NCBI GenBank assembly: GCA_965222065.1
Contig: OZ244933.1
Coordinates: forward strand, 2,108,001-2,172,000
DNA length: 64,000 nt
From: GM7GCV1 sp965222065
Lineage (GTDB): Bacteria; Pseudomonadota; Gammaproteobacteria; Pseudomonadales; GM7GCV1
Direction: 5' to 3'
Position numbers and translations under genes: made by a program. Shown here one piece after another: positions 15,901-24,652 of the stretch; position 1 is the stretch's first letter, and each line of letters opens with the position of its first letter. The notes beneath the pieces are model-generated. The model was not told the origin of the DNA. It worked only from the letters and a program-made list of their open reading frames with translations, and made no database searches.

Positions 15901-17216
15901 CCGAGCTGGAGACCGGTCGTGAGCGTGAGCGTTACAAGTTGCCTTATGGCGCGGTTCTGAAAGTGAAATCCGGTGATAAGGTTGATGGCGGTACAGTCGT
16001 TGCCAACTGGGATCCACACACTCACCCGATCATCTGTGAAGTGGCTGGTAAAGCACAATTCGCCGGGATGGAAGAAGGGCTGTCTGTTCGTCAGCAAACC
16101 GATGAGTTGACCGGCCTGAGCAGCTATTCGGTGATTGACCCGAACGAGCGCCCATCTGCTGGTAAGGATCTGCGACCAACAGTGACCCTGGTCGATGGCA
16201 AAGGTAAAGAGTTGCTGATTCCAAATTCCAAGGTGCCTGCACACTACCTGTTGCCAGCCGGTGCATTGATCACGCTGAGTGACGGTGACAAGGTCGGGGT
16301 CGGTGATGTAATCGCCCGTATTCCCCAGGAAGGTTCCAAGACCCGTGATATTACCGGTGGTCTGCCTCGTGTTGCCGATCTGTTTGAAGCTCGTAAGCCG
16401 AAGGATCACAGTATCCTGGCAGAAGTTTCCGGTACGGTCGCCTTCGGCAAGGAAACCAAGGGCAAACGTCGCCTGCAGGTTTTCCCGCCATCCGGGCAGT
16501 TGCTGGAAGATGGTTCCGAGCATTGGGAAATATTGATTCCCAAGTGGCGTCAGATCCTGGTGTTTGAAGGTGAACAGGTTGAGAAGGGTGAGGTCATCTG
16601 TGATGGCCCGCCCAACCCGCACGACATTCTGCGACTCATGGGTGTTGAAGAGCTGGCTCGATACATCACCAATGAAATCCAGGAGGTATATCGTCTCCAG
16701 GGTGTAGGTATTAACGACAAGCACATCGAAGTGATTTGTCGCCAGATGTTGCGCAAGGTGGAAGTGACCGAAATGGCTGACTCCACGTTCGTAAAAGGCG
16801 AGCAGATTGAGCTCAATACCATGCTTGACGAAATTGCCCGCATCGAGAAAGAGGGTGGAACACCACCTCGCTTTGAGCGAGTGCTGCTGGGTATTACCAA
16901 GGCGTCACTGGCGACGGAGTCCTTTATCTCTGCGGCTTCCTTCCAGGAAACGACTCGCGTCCTGACAGAAGCCTCGGTGACCGGCAAACGAGATGGTCTG
17001 CGTGGTTTGAAGGAGAACGTTGTTGTAGGTCGGTTGATTCCTGCAGGTACGGGACTCGCCTACCACGAAAGTCGACGCAAGCAGCGTGAAGAGTGGGACC
17101 TCAGTGGTGAGCAGTTGGAAGCGCAGCTGGCGGAAGCCCTTGGGCAGCCGGAAGATGCGACGACAGGTGACGTGGACACGGACGCAGATGCTCCCGAGGC
17201 ACCTGCCGAAGATTAA
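12945..17216 (+). CDS. rpoC: RNA polymerase beta' subunit
   Basis: A 1423-residue subunit carrying the catalytic magnesium loop NADFDGDQ at residues 458-465. The N-terminal zinc ribbon (CLCGKYRRMKHRGIVCEKCG, from about residue 70), the rudder and bridge-helix regions, and the second zinc site (CESRYGICSECYG) are present. The C-terminus ends in an acidic, low-complexity tail (TTGDVDTDADAPEAPAED). Length is close to the E. coli protein (1407). A strong terminator follows, closing the transcription unit. Confidence 0.98.
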   Translation: MQDLLQMLKSQSQEDEFDAIRISLASPEMIRSWSFGEVKKPETINYRTFKPERDGLFCAKIFGPIKDYECLCGKYRRMKHRGIVCEKCGVEVTVSKVRRERMGHIELATPCAHIWFLKSLPSRIGLMLDMTLREIERVLYFESYVVTDPGMTDLELGQLLTDEQYFEAMEQYGDEFEALMGAEAIQALLADIDLESEITRLREEIPATKSETKIKKFSKRVKLLEAFYNSGNKPEWMVMEVLPVLPPDLRPLVPLDGGRFATSDLNDLYRRVINRNNRLKRLLELNAPDIIVRNEKRMLQESVDALLDNGRRGRAITGSNKRPLKSLADMIKGKQGRFRQNLLGKRVDYSGRSVIVCGPTLRLHQCGLPKKMALELFKPFIFSKLELRGLATTIKAAKKMVEREEPVVWDILDEVIREHPVLLNRAPTLHRLGIQAFEPVLIEGKAIQLHPLVCSAYNADFDGDQMAVHVPLTLEAQLESRALMMSTNNILSPANGDPIIVPSQDVVLGLYYMTREKINARGEGMKFADVAEVQRAYDAGLVDLHARVKVRFKEVTTTEEGERVEKMLFEDTTVGRILVWDIMPEGLAFELVNKPLVKKAISRLIDLCYRHVGLKDTVIFADQLMYMGFAYSTRSGASIGVNDFVIPGEKDEMIAKADAEVQDIEAQFASGLVTAGEKYNKVIDIWSRANDVVAKSMMEGISKETVINRDGEEEEQDSFNSVFMMADSGARGSPAQIRQLAGMRGLMARPDGSIIETPITANFREGLNVLQYFISTHGARKGLADTALKTANSGYLTRRLVDVAQDVVITETDCGTKTGLTMTPVIEGGDIIESLGDRILGRVVAKDVTRSEDDDEVLVPVGTIIDEKWIETIESFGIDAVQVRSPITCESRYGICSECYGRDLARGHKVNKGESVGVIAAQSIGEPGTQLTMRTFHIGGAASRASAEDSVQVKQEGKVRFVNLKLVERETGELVVTSRSGELVVAELETGRERERYKLPYGAVLKVKSGDKVDGGTVVANWDPHTHPIICEVAGKAQFAGMEEGLSVRQQTDELTGLSSYSVIDPNERPSAGKDLRPTVTLVDGKGKELLIPNSKVPAHYLLPAGALITLSDGDKVGVGDVIARIPQEGSKTRDITGGLPRVADLFEARKPKDHSILAEVSGTVAFGKETKGKRRLQVFPPSGQLLEDGSEHWEILIPKWRQILVFEGEQVEKGEVICDGPPNPHDILRLMGVEELARYITNEIQEVYRLQGVGINDKHIEVICRQMLRKVEVTEMADSTFVKGEQIELNTMLDEIARIEKEGGTPPRFERVLLGITKASLATESFISAASFQETTRVLTEASVTGKRDGLRGLKENVVVGRLIPAGTGLAYHESRRKQREEWDLSGEQLEAQLAEALGQPEDATTGDVDTDADAPEAPAED

Positions 17217-17230
17217 GCGCTCCCTGCGTT

Positions 17231-17258
17231 AAAAAGGGGGTTAACAGCCCCCTTTTTT
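17231..17258 (+). terminator. Rho-independent terminator after rpoC
   Basis: AAAAAGGGGG, a TTAACAG loop and CCCCCTTTTTT form a GC stem with a T run 14 bases after the rpoC stop. Confidence 0.9.
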
Positions 17259-17307
17259 ATAGGTGTTTGTTGCGTGCATGGCTTCCGGGAGAAGCCCCCG
17301 ATTGTGC

Positions 17308-17336
17308 TTGACGCATTGGGGCCCCCTCATTAGAAT
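17308..17336 (+). promoter_or_regulatory. Promoter of the str operon (rpsL)
   Basis: TTGACG (17308-17313), 17 bases, then TAGAAT (17331-17336) and the discriminator GCGCGC. This is a strong sigma-70 match with the same -10 and GC-rich start region as the tRNA-tuf and rpsJ promoters. A leader of about 160 bases follows, with a GCCAGCAGA/TCTGCTGGC hairpin just before rpsL. Confidence 0.85.
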
Positions 17337-17500
17337 GCGCGCTCCCGAAAATTCGGGATGGTTTTCTATGCGTTGTTTTTCGGCAATCCCTGTATTTCAG
17401 CGTGATTGAAACCAGTCAAGTATATTGCCGAAATCCCGGTTTCGGTATTTAAGGTTGCCAGCAGATAGTCTGCTGGCATGATTCAAATTTTGGAGTATTA

Positions 17501-17872
17501 ATGGCTACTATCAACCAATTGGTTCGTAAGCCTCGCAAGCGCAAAGTCGCCAAGAGTGACGTGCCTGCTCTGCAAGCAAACCCACAGCGTCGTGGTGTTT
17601 GCACGCGTGTCTATACCACGACTCCAAAGAAGCCAAACTCGGCGTTGCGTAAAGTTTGCCGTGTGCGACTAACCAACGGTTACGAAGTGGCTTCTTATAT
17701 CGGTGGTGAAGGGCACAACCTGCAGGAGCACAGCGTTGTTCTGATCCGTGGAGGTCGTGTTAAAGACCTGCCAGGTGTGCGTTATCACACCGTTCGTGGA
17801 TCGCTTGACTGTGCGGGTGTTGCCGATCGTAAACAAGGCCGTTCCAAGTATGGTGCCAAGCGTCCCAAGTAA
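17501..17872 (+). CDS. rpsL: 30S ribosomal protein S12
   Basis: A 123-residue protein at the decoding centre that contributes to accuracy. The conserved TTPKKPNSALRKVCRVRL and GRVKDLPGVRYHTVRG loops are present with lysine at both positions where streptomycin-resistance changes usually occur, so it is the sensitive type. A TTGGAG site precedes the ATG. First gene of rpsL-rpsG-fusA-tuf. Confidence 0.98.
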   Translation: MATINQLVRKPRKRKVAKSDVPALQANPQRRGVCTRVYTTTPKKPNSALRKVCRVRLTNGYEVASYIGGEGHNLQEHSVVLIRGGRVKDLPGVRYHTVRGSLDCAGVADRKQGRSKYGAKRPK

Positions 17873-17964
17873 GGCGTTTGTACCAAGGAATAGCAAAGCG
17901 ATAAACGAACAAAGTAAGGCCGGGTCCTGTTTGATCCCGGACGTCCCCTGAAGAGAGTAAGAGA

Positions 17965-18435
17965 ATGCCTAGAAGAAGAGTTGCCGCCAAGCGCGAGATA
18001 TTGCCAGATCCCAAATACGGGAATGTCACCTTGGCCAAATTTATGAACCACCTGATGGTTTCCGGTAAAAAATCCGTTGCAGAAAAAATTGTATATGGTG
18101 CACTGGAACTGGTGGAAGAGCGCACCAAGCGCGATCCTATCGAAATTTTTGATGAGGCCCTGGAAAATATCGCTCCGCACGTGGAAGTAAAATCCCGTCG
18201 TGTGGGTGGCGCAACTTACCAGGTCCCAGTTGAAGTTCGCCCCTCTCGTCGTTTGGCGCTGGCGATGCGCTGGTTAGTGGAGTTTTCCCGTAACCGAAGC
18301 GAGAAATCCATGGCTCAACGGCTTGCCGGTGAGCTGGCAGACGCCGCCGAGAACCGTGGCAACGCGGTTAAAAAGCGTGAAGACGTTCATCGCATGGCAG
18401 AAGCCAACAAAGCCTTCTCCCACTTCCGTTTTTAA
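17965..18435 (+). CDS. rpsG: 30S ribosomal protein S7
   Basis: A 156-residue protein that nucleates assembly of the 30S head and in E. coli represses the distal str genes by binding between rpsL and rpsG. The family start MPRRRVAAKREILPDPKYGN and the VGGATYQVPVEVRPSRR segment are intact. The 92-base gap after rpsL is where an S7 target would lie; I cannot confirm one by eye. An AGAGAG-type site precedes the ATG. Confidence 0.98.
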   Translation: MPRRRVAAKREILPDPKYGNVTLAKFMNHLMVSGKKSVAEKIVYGALELVEERTKRDPIEIFDEALENIAPHVEVKSRRVGGATYQVPVEVRPSRRLALAMRWLVEFSRNRSEKSMAQRLAGELADAAENRGNAVKKREDVHRMAEANKAFSHFRF

Positions 18436-18526
18436 TATTATCGGCGAGAGTCAACGCAGTTTGATAAAGGGCGGCTATATAGCTGCCTTTTTGCCATTTT
18501 AGACAAGACAACCGGAACGATTACCT

Positions 18527-20632
18527 GTGGCACGTAAAACACCAATAGAACGTTATCGTAATATCGGTATCTGCGCTCACGTGGATGCCGGTAAGACGAC
18601 CACGACTGAGCGTGTGTTGTTCTACACTGGCTTGTCACACAAGATCGGTGAAGTGCACGATGGTGCCGCCACAATGGACTGGATGGAGCAGGAGCAGGAG
18701 CGAGGCATTACCATTACCTCGGCTGCGACTACCTGCTTTTGGGCAGGCATGCAGCAGCAGTTTAACCAGCATCGAATTAATATTATTGATACTCCGGGTC
18801 ACGTTGATTTCACTATTGAGGTAGAGCGGTCCCTGCGTGTTCTCGATGGCGCCGTCGTTGTCCTTTGTGGTTCGTCCGGTGTTCAGCCGCAAACAGAAAC
18901 CGTATGGCGTCAGGCAGACAAATACGAAGTTCCCCGCATGGTGTTTGTAAACAAGATGGATCGTGCGGGTGCAGACTTTCTGGACGTCATCCGGCAGATG
19001 CGAGAGCGTCTTGCCGCCAACCCGGTTCCAATTCAAATGACGATCGGGTCTGAAGATGAATTTCGCGGTGTGGTGGATCTGGTCAAGATGAAAGCCATCA
19101 TCTGGAACCAGGAAGACATGGGTATGACCTTTACCTATGAAGATATTCCCGAAGATATGCTTGGGCAATGTCAAAAGCTGCGTGAGCAAATGGTTGAAGC
19201 AGCGGCCGAGGCCAATGACGAGCTGACTGAGAAATATCTCGAAGGTGGAGAACTCAGTGAAGAGGAAATCAAGCAGGGGATTCGTGCCCGCTGTCTGGCC
19301 AATGAAATTGTGCCAGTGCTTGGTGGTTCGGCATTTAAAAACAAGGGTGTTCAGGCGGTGCTGGATGCAGTCATCGAATATTTACCTGCACCGACTGAGG
19401 TCAAGGCGATTGAAGGTCATCTGGAAGATGGTAGCGACGATACCCGCGAAGCGGATGACAAGGCACCTTTTTCCGCCTTGGCATTCAAAATTGCCACAGA
19501 TCCGTTTGTTGGTACCCTGACATTCTTTCGAGTCTATTCCGGCAAGCTTTCTACGGGTGACTCAGTCTATAACCCGGTGAAAGGAAAAAAAGAACGCATC
19601 GGTCGAATGGTGCAAATGCACTCTAACAACCGGGAAGAAATTAAAGAGGTTCTCGCGGGTGATATTGCTGCCGCTATCGGGCTTAAAGACGTTACCACGG
19701 GTGACACACTATGCGCTCAGGACCACGTCATTACGCTTGAACGGATGGAGTTCCCCGAGCCGGTTATCTCCGTAGCCGTTGAGCCAAAATCCAAGCCTGA
19801 CCAGGAAAAAATGGGTATTGCCCTGGGCAAGCTGGCCCAGGAAGATCCTTCCTTCCGGGTAAAAACAGATGAAGAGACCGGCCAGACCATTATTTCCGGC
19901 ATGGGTGAATTGCACCTGGATATTCTTGTCGACCGCATGAAGCGCGAGTTTGGTGTAGAGGCCAATATCGGCAAGCCACAGGTAGCCTATCGCGAAGCGA
20001 TTCGCAACACTGTGGAGATTGAAGGTAAATTTGTTCGCCAGTCCGGTGGGCGCGGACAATACGGTCACGTTTGGTTGAAGTTTGAGCCACTTGAATCGCA
20101 AAGCGAAGAAGGGCTTGAATTTGTCAACGATATTGTCGGCGGAGTGGTTCCCAAGGAATACATTCCGGCCGTCGAAAAAGGGATCGCAGATCAAATGCAA
20201 AATGGCGTTTTGGCCGGGTATCCATTGCTCGGACTGAAGGCAACTTTGTATGACGGATCCTTCCATGATGTTGACTCTAACGAAATGGCGTTTAAGATCG
20301 CTGCCTCTATGGCTACCAAGAAGCTCGCAGAAGTTGGCGGAGCTGTTTTGTTAGAGCCGATGATGAAAGTAGAAGTTGTCACCCCGGAAGAAAACATGGG
20401 TGATGTGGTAGGTGACCTGAATCGCCGACGCGGCGTGATTCAAGGCATGGAAGATCGTGCTTCTGGCAAGATCATCAATGCTGAGGTCCCGCTGGCCGAG
20501 ATGTTCGGTTATGCTACGGACCTTCGCTCAGCGACCCAGGGTCGAGCCACTTATACAATGGAATTTTTGCGTTACGCCGAAGCCCCAAGCAACGTGGCCC
20601 AGGAAGTGATTGCTAAAAATGGAGGCGGCTAA
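18527..20632 (+). CDS. fusA: Elongation factor G (housekeeping copy)
   Basis: A 701-residue GTPase that drives ribosome translocation and, with RRF, recycling. It starts with GTG at 18527, giving MARKTPIERYRNIGICAHVD. G motifs are AHVDAGKTT, RGITITSAATT, DTPGHVDF and NKMDRAGADF; domains II-V follow, with GGVVPKEYIPAVEKG and RRRGVIQGMEDR in the C-terminal half. It lies in the str operon, 58 bases before tuf. A second, different EF-G gene lies on the other strand at 22214. Confidence 0.98.
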   Translation: MARKTPIERYRNIGICAHVDAGKTTTTERVLFYTGLSHKIGEVHDGAATMDWMEQEQERGITITSAATTCFWAGMQQQFNQHRINIIDTPGHVDFTIEVERSLRVLDGAVVVLCGSSGVQPQTETVWRQADKYEVPRMVFVNKMDRAGADFLDVIRQMRERLAANPVPIQMTIGSEDEFRGVVDLVKMKAIIWNQEDMGMTFTYEDIPEDMLGQCQKLREQMVEAAAEANDELTEKYLEGGELSEEEIKQGIRARCLANEIVPVLGGSAFKNKGVQAVLDAVIEYLPAPTEVKAIEGHLEDGSDDTREADDKAPFSALAFKIATDPFVGTLTFFRVYSGKLSTGDSVYNPVKGKKERIGRMVQMHSNNREEIKEVLAGDIAAAIGLKDVTTGDTLCAQDHVITLERMEFPEPVISVAVEPKSKPDQEKMGIALGKLAQEDPSFRVKTDEETGQTIISGMGELHLDILVDRMKREFGVEANIGKPQVAYREAIRNTVEIEGKFVRQSGGRGQYGHVWLKFEPLESQSEEGLEFVNDIVGGVVPKEYIPAVEKGIADQMQNGVLAGYPLLGLKATLYDGSFHDVDSNEMAFKIAASMATKKLAEVGGAVLLEPMMKVEVVTPEENMGDVVGDLNRRRGVIQGMEDRASGKIINAEVPLAEMFGYATDLRSATQGRATYTMEFLRYAEAPSNVAQEVIAKNGGG

Positions 20633-20690
20633 CTAACCGCCACAAACTAAGTATCTTTGACTTAAAACACGACTTTAGAGGAACATTTAA

Positions 20691-21917
20691 ATGTCTAAAG
20701 AAAAATTTGAACGTACGAAACCCCACGTGAACGTGGGCACTATTGGCCACGTTGACCACGGTAAAACTACTTTGACAGCGGCCCTTACTCGTGTATGTCA
20801 CGAAGTTTGGGGCAGTGGCTCTGCTGTTGCATTTGACGGGATTGACAATGCTCCCGAAGAGAAAGAGCGTGGTATTACCATTGCAACGTCTCACGTTGAG
20901 TATGACTCCCCAACTCGTCACTATGCGCACGTGGATTGCCCAGGGCACGCCGACTATGTGAAAAATATGATTACCGGTGCAGCCCAGATGGACGGCGCTA
21001 TCCTTGTTTGTGGTGCGACTGATGGTCCAATGCCACAGACTCGTGAGCACATCCTGCTGTCACGTCAGGTTGGCGTTCCATACATCGTTGTCTTCCTGAA
21101 CAAAGCTGACCTGTTGGCTGAAGACTGTGGCGGTGTAGGTTCTGAAGAATACAACGAGATGCTCGAACTGGTTGAGATGGAGCTTCGCGAGCTGCTTGAT
21201 ACCTACGAGTTCCCAGGCGATGACACGCCAATTATCCCAGGTTCTGCCCTGATGGCCCTGAATGGCCAGGATGACAACGAGCTGGGTACATCTGCTGTCA
21301 AGAAACTGGTTGAGACTCTGGATGAGTACATTCCTGAGCCTGAGCGTGCTATCGACGGCGCATTTATTATGCCTATCGAAGACGTATTCTCTATCTCTGG
21401 TCGCGGTACCGTGGTAACTGGTCGTGTTGAGCGCGGCATCATCCACACTGGCGACGAAGTAGAAATCGTTGGTATCAAGGACACCCAGAAAACCACTTGT
21501 ACTGGTGTTGAGATGTTCCGCAAACTGCTTGATGAAGGTCGTGCAGGTGAGAACATTGGTGCACTGTTGCGTGGTACCAAGCGTGAAGAAGTTGAGCGCG
21601 GTCAGGTACTGGCCAAGCCTGGTTCTATTACCCCTCACACCAACTTCGAAGCCGAAGTATACGTACTGGGTAAAGATGAAGGTGGTCGTCACACTCCTTT
21701 CTTTAAAGGTTATCGTCCACAGTTCTACTTCCGTACTACGGACGTAACTGGCGCGTGTGAACTGCCTGAAGGTGTTGAAATGGTTATGCCTGGTGACAAC
21801 ATCCAGATGACTGTTGAGCTGATTGCACCGATTGCGATGGACGAAGGTCTGCGCTTCGCGATCCGTGAAGGCGGCCGCACCGTAGGTGCTGGCGTAGTAT
21901 CAAAAATTATTAAATAA
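20691..21917 (+). CDS. tuf: Elongation factor Tu, copy 2 (long form)
   Basis: A 408-residue EF-Tu in the tufA position after fusA. All GTPase motifs are present (GHVDHGKTT, RGITI, DCPGHADY, NKAD). Compared with copy 1 it carries a 10-residue insert after NKAD (residues about 141-154, AEDCGGVGSEEYNEM region), one extra residue near 43, and about 50 substitutions. Its codons are the more uniform, highly expressed type. SD GAGG precedes the ATG. A terminator lies 21 bases after the stop, and a copy of this 3' end occurs again at 22112. Confidence 0.98.
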   Translation: MSKEKFERTKPHVNVGTIGHVDHGKTTLTAALTRVCHEVWGSGSAVAFDGIDNAPEEKERGITIATSHVEYDSPTRHYAHVDCPGHADYVKNMITGAAQMDGAILVCGATDGPMPQTREHILLSRQVGVPYIVVFLNKADLLAEDCGGVGSEEYNEMLELVEMELRELLDTYEFPGDDTPIIPGSALMALNGQDDNELGTSAVKKLVETLDEYIPEPERAIDGAFIMPIEDVFSISGRGTVVTGRVERGIIHTGDEVEIVGIKDTQKTTCTGVEMFRKLLDEGRAGENIGALLRGTKREEVERGQVLAKPGSITPHTNFEAEVYVLGKDEGGRHTPFFKGYRPQFYFRTTDVTGACELPEGVEMVMPGDNIQMTVELIAPIAMDEGLRFAIREGGRTVGAGVVSKIIK

Positions 21918-21937
21918 TTTTTGGTATCTACCCAAGA

Positions 21938-21965
21938 AAAACCCGGCTATATGCCGGGTTTTTTT
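21938..21965 (+). terminator. Rho-independent terminator after tuf copy 2
   Basis: AAACCCGGC, a TATAT loop and GCCGGGTTT followed by a T run. It ends the str operon. Confidence 0.92.
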
Positions 21966-22111
21966 ATGTCTGTCTGAAAGGTGTGGCTAACTTGTTCGCG
22001 AGCTGGGCGCCCGCTTGACTGACAACCCTTTAGCAAAGCCTGAATATTGCGGCCGTAAAGGCAGATTTTTTCTCCTGCAAAATCTGCACTTCCTCCGTCC
22101 TTGACGGTTGT

Positions 22112-22192
22112 GGTGCTGGCCTGTATCAAAAATTATCAAATTATTTTTGGTATTTATCCAATAAAAAGCCCGGCATATAGCCGGGCTTTTTG
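22112..22192 (+). repeat. Copy of the tuf 3' end and its terminator
   Basis: About 80 bases repeat 21885-21966 with a shift of about 227 bases: GGTGCTGGC, GTATCAAAAATTAT, AAAT-ATTTTTGGTAT and a terminator of the same plan are shared, with few differences. The first part corresponds to the last codons of tuf. The sequence between the two copies (21967-22111) has no gene I can support. Confidence 0.8.
22163..22191. terminator. Bidirectional terminator between tuf and the EF-G2 gene
   Basis: AAAAAGCCCGGC, an ATATA loop and GCCGGGCTTTTT form a 12-pair stem with T runs on both strands. It is placed to stop read-through from the str operon and to end the convergent EF-G2 transcript. Confidence 0.9.
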
Positions 22193-22213
22193 TTGAGGCT
22201 TTAAAACAAGTAC

Positions 22214-24304
22214 TTACTTGTTCTTGGCCGCTTTGCGCGCCTTGGCTTCCTCGATCACTTTCTCTGCCACATTTTGTGGGCAGGGGAGATAGTGGGAGAA
22301 TTCCATGGAGAACTGGCCACGACCAGAGGTCATGGTGCGCAGGCTGCCGATGTAGCCAAACATCTCTGCCAGAGGTACCTCTGCCTTGATGCGAACGCCA
22401 GTAACTCCGGGTTCCTGATCCTTGATCATGCCGCGGCGACGGTTCAGGTCACCAATCACATCACCGACATGATCTTCCGGTGTGAACACGTCCACTTTCA
22501 TGATGGGTTCAATTACCTGCGGGCCTGCTTTTGGCATGGATTGACGGAAAGCGCCTTTCGCTGCCAGTTCAAATGCGATAGCTGAAGAGTCCACAGCGTG
22601 GTAGGAACCGTCAAACAGTTCGACATCAACATCAAGCATGGGGAATCCGGCCAGAGGGCCTTGATCCATCATCATCTCAAACCCTTTTTCAATCGCCGGG
22701 AAGAATTCTTTCGGTACATTACCGCCGACAACAGTTGAGTTGAAGGTAAAGCCGGTACCGGGCTCATTTGGTTTGATTCGGTAATCAATTTTACCGAATT
22801 GACCGGAACCGCCCGATTGTTTTTTGTGGGTGTAGCTGTCCTCAACCGCCTGGGTAATGGTCTCTCGGTAAGCAACCTGAGGCTCACCAACTACCAGTTC
22901 TACCCCGTAGGTACGCTTGAGGATATCTACTTTAATATCCAGGTGGAGTTCGCCCATGCCTTTCAGAATGGTTTCGCCAGAATCTTCATCGGTCTCAACA
23001 CGGAATGATGGGTCTTCCGCAATCATCTTGCCGATGGCGATACCCATTTTTTCTGAGCCGCCTTTGTCCTTTGGAGCAACCGCGATCGAGATTACCGGAT
23101 CCGGGAACACCATGGCTTCGAGCGTACAGGGGTGATTGGGGTCGCAGAGGGTATGACCGGTCTGTACGTTTTTCATTCCGACAACAGCAATAATATCGCC
23201 GGCATGTGCGCGATCGAGCTCGTTTCGGTCGTTGGCGTGCATTTCCACCATGCGGCCAATGCGCTCGGTCTTTCCGGTGGCAGAGTTAAGTATGGTCATA
23301 CCTTTCTCAATTTTGCCTGAGTAGACCCGGATAAAGGTCAGGGCGCCAAAACGGTCGTCCATGATTTTGAATGCCAGGGCACGCAGAGGCTCGTCCACGG
23401 ATACTTTGGCAACTTCGCCTGTGGGTTCGCCGACTTCATCAGTCAAATCCTGCGGGTCTACTTCAGTCGGGTTGGGAAGATAGTCCACAACCGCATCAAG
23501 AACCAGTTGAACACCTTTGTTTTTAAAGGCAGAACCACAGTAAGTGGGGAAGAAGTCCAACTTGCGAGTGCCTTCGCGGATACAGCGCTTCAGGTCATCT
23601 ATAGAAGGCTCTTCGCCCTCCATATAAGCCATCATCAGGTCGTCGTCCTGCTCAACGGCGGTTTCAACCAGTTGCTCGCGGTACTTGGCAACCTGTTCCT
23701 TCATGTCTTCCGGAATGTCGACGACTTCATAGTTCTCGGGAAGGCCGGTGTCGTCCCAGACATAGGCTTTTTGTGTCAGCAGGTCGACAACACCTTTGAA
23801 GTCATCTTCAATGCCGATTGGCAGGGTCATGACCAGCGGGTTGGCGCCCAGAACCTTTTTGATCTGGCCAACCACGCGATAAAAGTCCGCACCCATGCGG
23901 TCGAGTTTGTTCACGAAGATGATTCGCGCCACTTCGGATTCGTTGGCATAGCGCCAGTTGGTTTCTGACTGGGGCTCAACGCCGCCAGAACCACAGAACA
24001 CGCCGATGCCGCCATCCAGTACTTTAAGCGAGCGGTACACCTCAACAGTAAAATCAACGTGCCCCGGAGTATCGATAATATTGAGGCGATGATTTTTCCA
24101 AAAACAGGTGGTTGCCGCAGACTGAATGGTGATGCCACGCTCCTGTTCCTGCTCCATGAAGTCGGTTGTTGCCGCGCCATCATGTACCTCACCGGTCTTA
24201 TGGATCTTGCCGGTAAGCTTGAGGATACGTTCGGTGGTTGTGGTTTTACCCGCATCCACGTGGGCGAAAATGCCGATGTTTCTGTATAGGGCTAAGTCTG
24301 TCAT
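22214..24304 (-). CDS. fusA2: Second elongation factor G (EF-G2 type)
   Basis: A 696-residue translational GTPase on the minus strand. It has AHVDAGKTT, RGITIQSAATT, DTPGHVDF and NKLDRMGADF, plus GGNVPKEFFPAIEKG and RRRGMIKDQEPGVTG in the later domains, but many differences from the str-operon EF-G (for example VFCGSGGVEPQSETNWRYANES). Paralogues of this kind are known in Vibrio and Pseudomonas, where their role is less clear than that of EF-G1. Its position, facing the str operon and dividing it from rpsJ, is unusual. Upstream (24305-24620) I see no gene; a promoter was not clear. Confidence 0.95.
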   Translation of the reverse strand: MTDLALYRNIGIFAHVDAGKTTTTERILKLTGKIHKTGEVHDGAATTDFMEQEQERGITIQSAATTCFWKNHRLNIIDTPGHVDFTVEVYRSLKVLDGGIGVFCGSGGVEPQSETNWRYANESEVARIIFVNKLDRMGADFYRVVGQIKKVLGANPLVMTLPIGIEDDFKGVVDLLTQKAYVWDDTGLPENYEVVDIPEDMKEQVAKYREQLVETAVEQDDDLMMAYMEGEEPSIDDLKRCIREGTRKLDFFPTYCGSAFKNKGVQLVLDAVVDYLPNPTEVDPQDLTDEVGEPTGEVAKVSVDEPLRALAFKIMDDRFGALTFIRVYSGKIEKGMTILNSATGKTERIGRMVEMHANDRNELDRAHAGDIIAVVGMKNVQTGHTLCDPNHPCTLEAMVFPDPVISIAVAPKDKGGSEKMGIAIGKMIAEDPSFRVETDEDSGETILKGMGELHLDIKVDILKRTYGVELVVGEPQVAYRETITQAVEDSYTHKKQSGGSGQFGKIDYRIKPNEPGTGFTFNSTVVGGNVPKEFFPAIEKGFEMMMDQGPLAGFPMLDVDVELFDGSYHAVDSSAIAFELAAKGAFRQSMPKAGPQVIEPIMKVDVFTPEDHVGDVIGDLNRRRGMIKDQEPGVTGVRIKAEVPLAEMFGYIGSLRTMTSGRGQFSMEFSHYLPCPQNVAEKVIEEAKARKAAKNK

Positions 24305-24623
24305 TGCTCCACTCGTTGAATCATTCAGAAGTTAAAAAATAAACAGGGGTCAAAGCCGATAGGCTCCGACCCCGTGAATACGCAAAAATTGGCGCGACAT
24401 TCTACATATTTTTTGCTGTAAACGTGCACTTTTTGGGCAGAAATATCAGATTTATTAATAGAAGAAGGAGGGACATTGGTTCGACGGATCAAAACCCGTG
24501 AATGCAGCGTCCAGAAGAGACAGAAATATCCCTGGAAAAAACCTGGTCAGACCCGACTCGGAAGATGGAGTAAGGCGCAATGTTTGCCTGACCTGTGGGC
24601 AAAAAAGATTTGTGTGATTGGTG
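24305..24623. other. Non-coding stretch between divergent fusA2 and rpsJ
   Basis: About 320 bases with no credible gene. Position 24347-24373 holds an inverted repeat GGGGTC...GACCCC. The rest probably contains the fusA2 promoter, which I could not place with confidence. The rpsJ promoter begins at 24624. Confidence 0.5.
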
Positions 24624-24652
24624 TTGACCGGGACAAGTGAAATCTATAGAAT
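24624..24652 (+). promoter_or_regulatory. Promoter of the S10 operon
   Basis: TTGACC (24624-24629), 17 bases, then TAGAAT (24647-24652) and TCGCGCC. It has the same -10 and discriminator as the tRNA-tuf and rpsL promoters. Confidence 0.82.
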
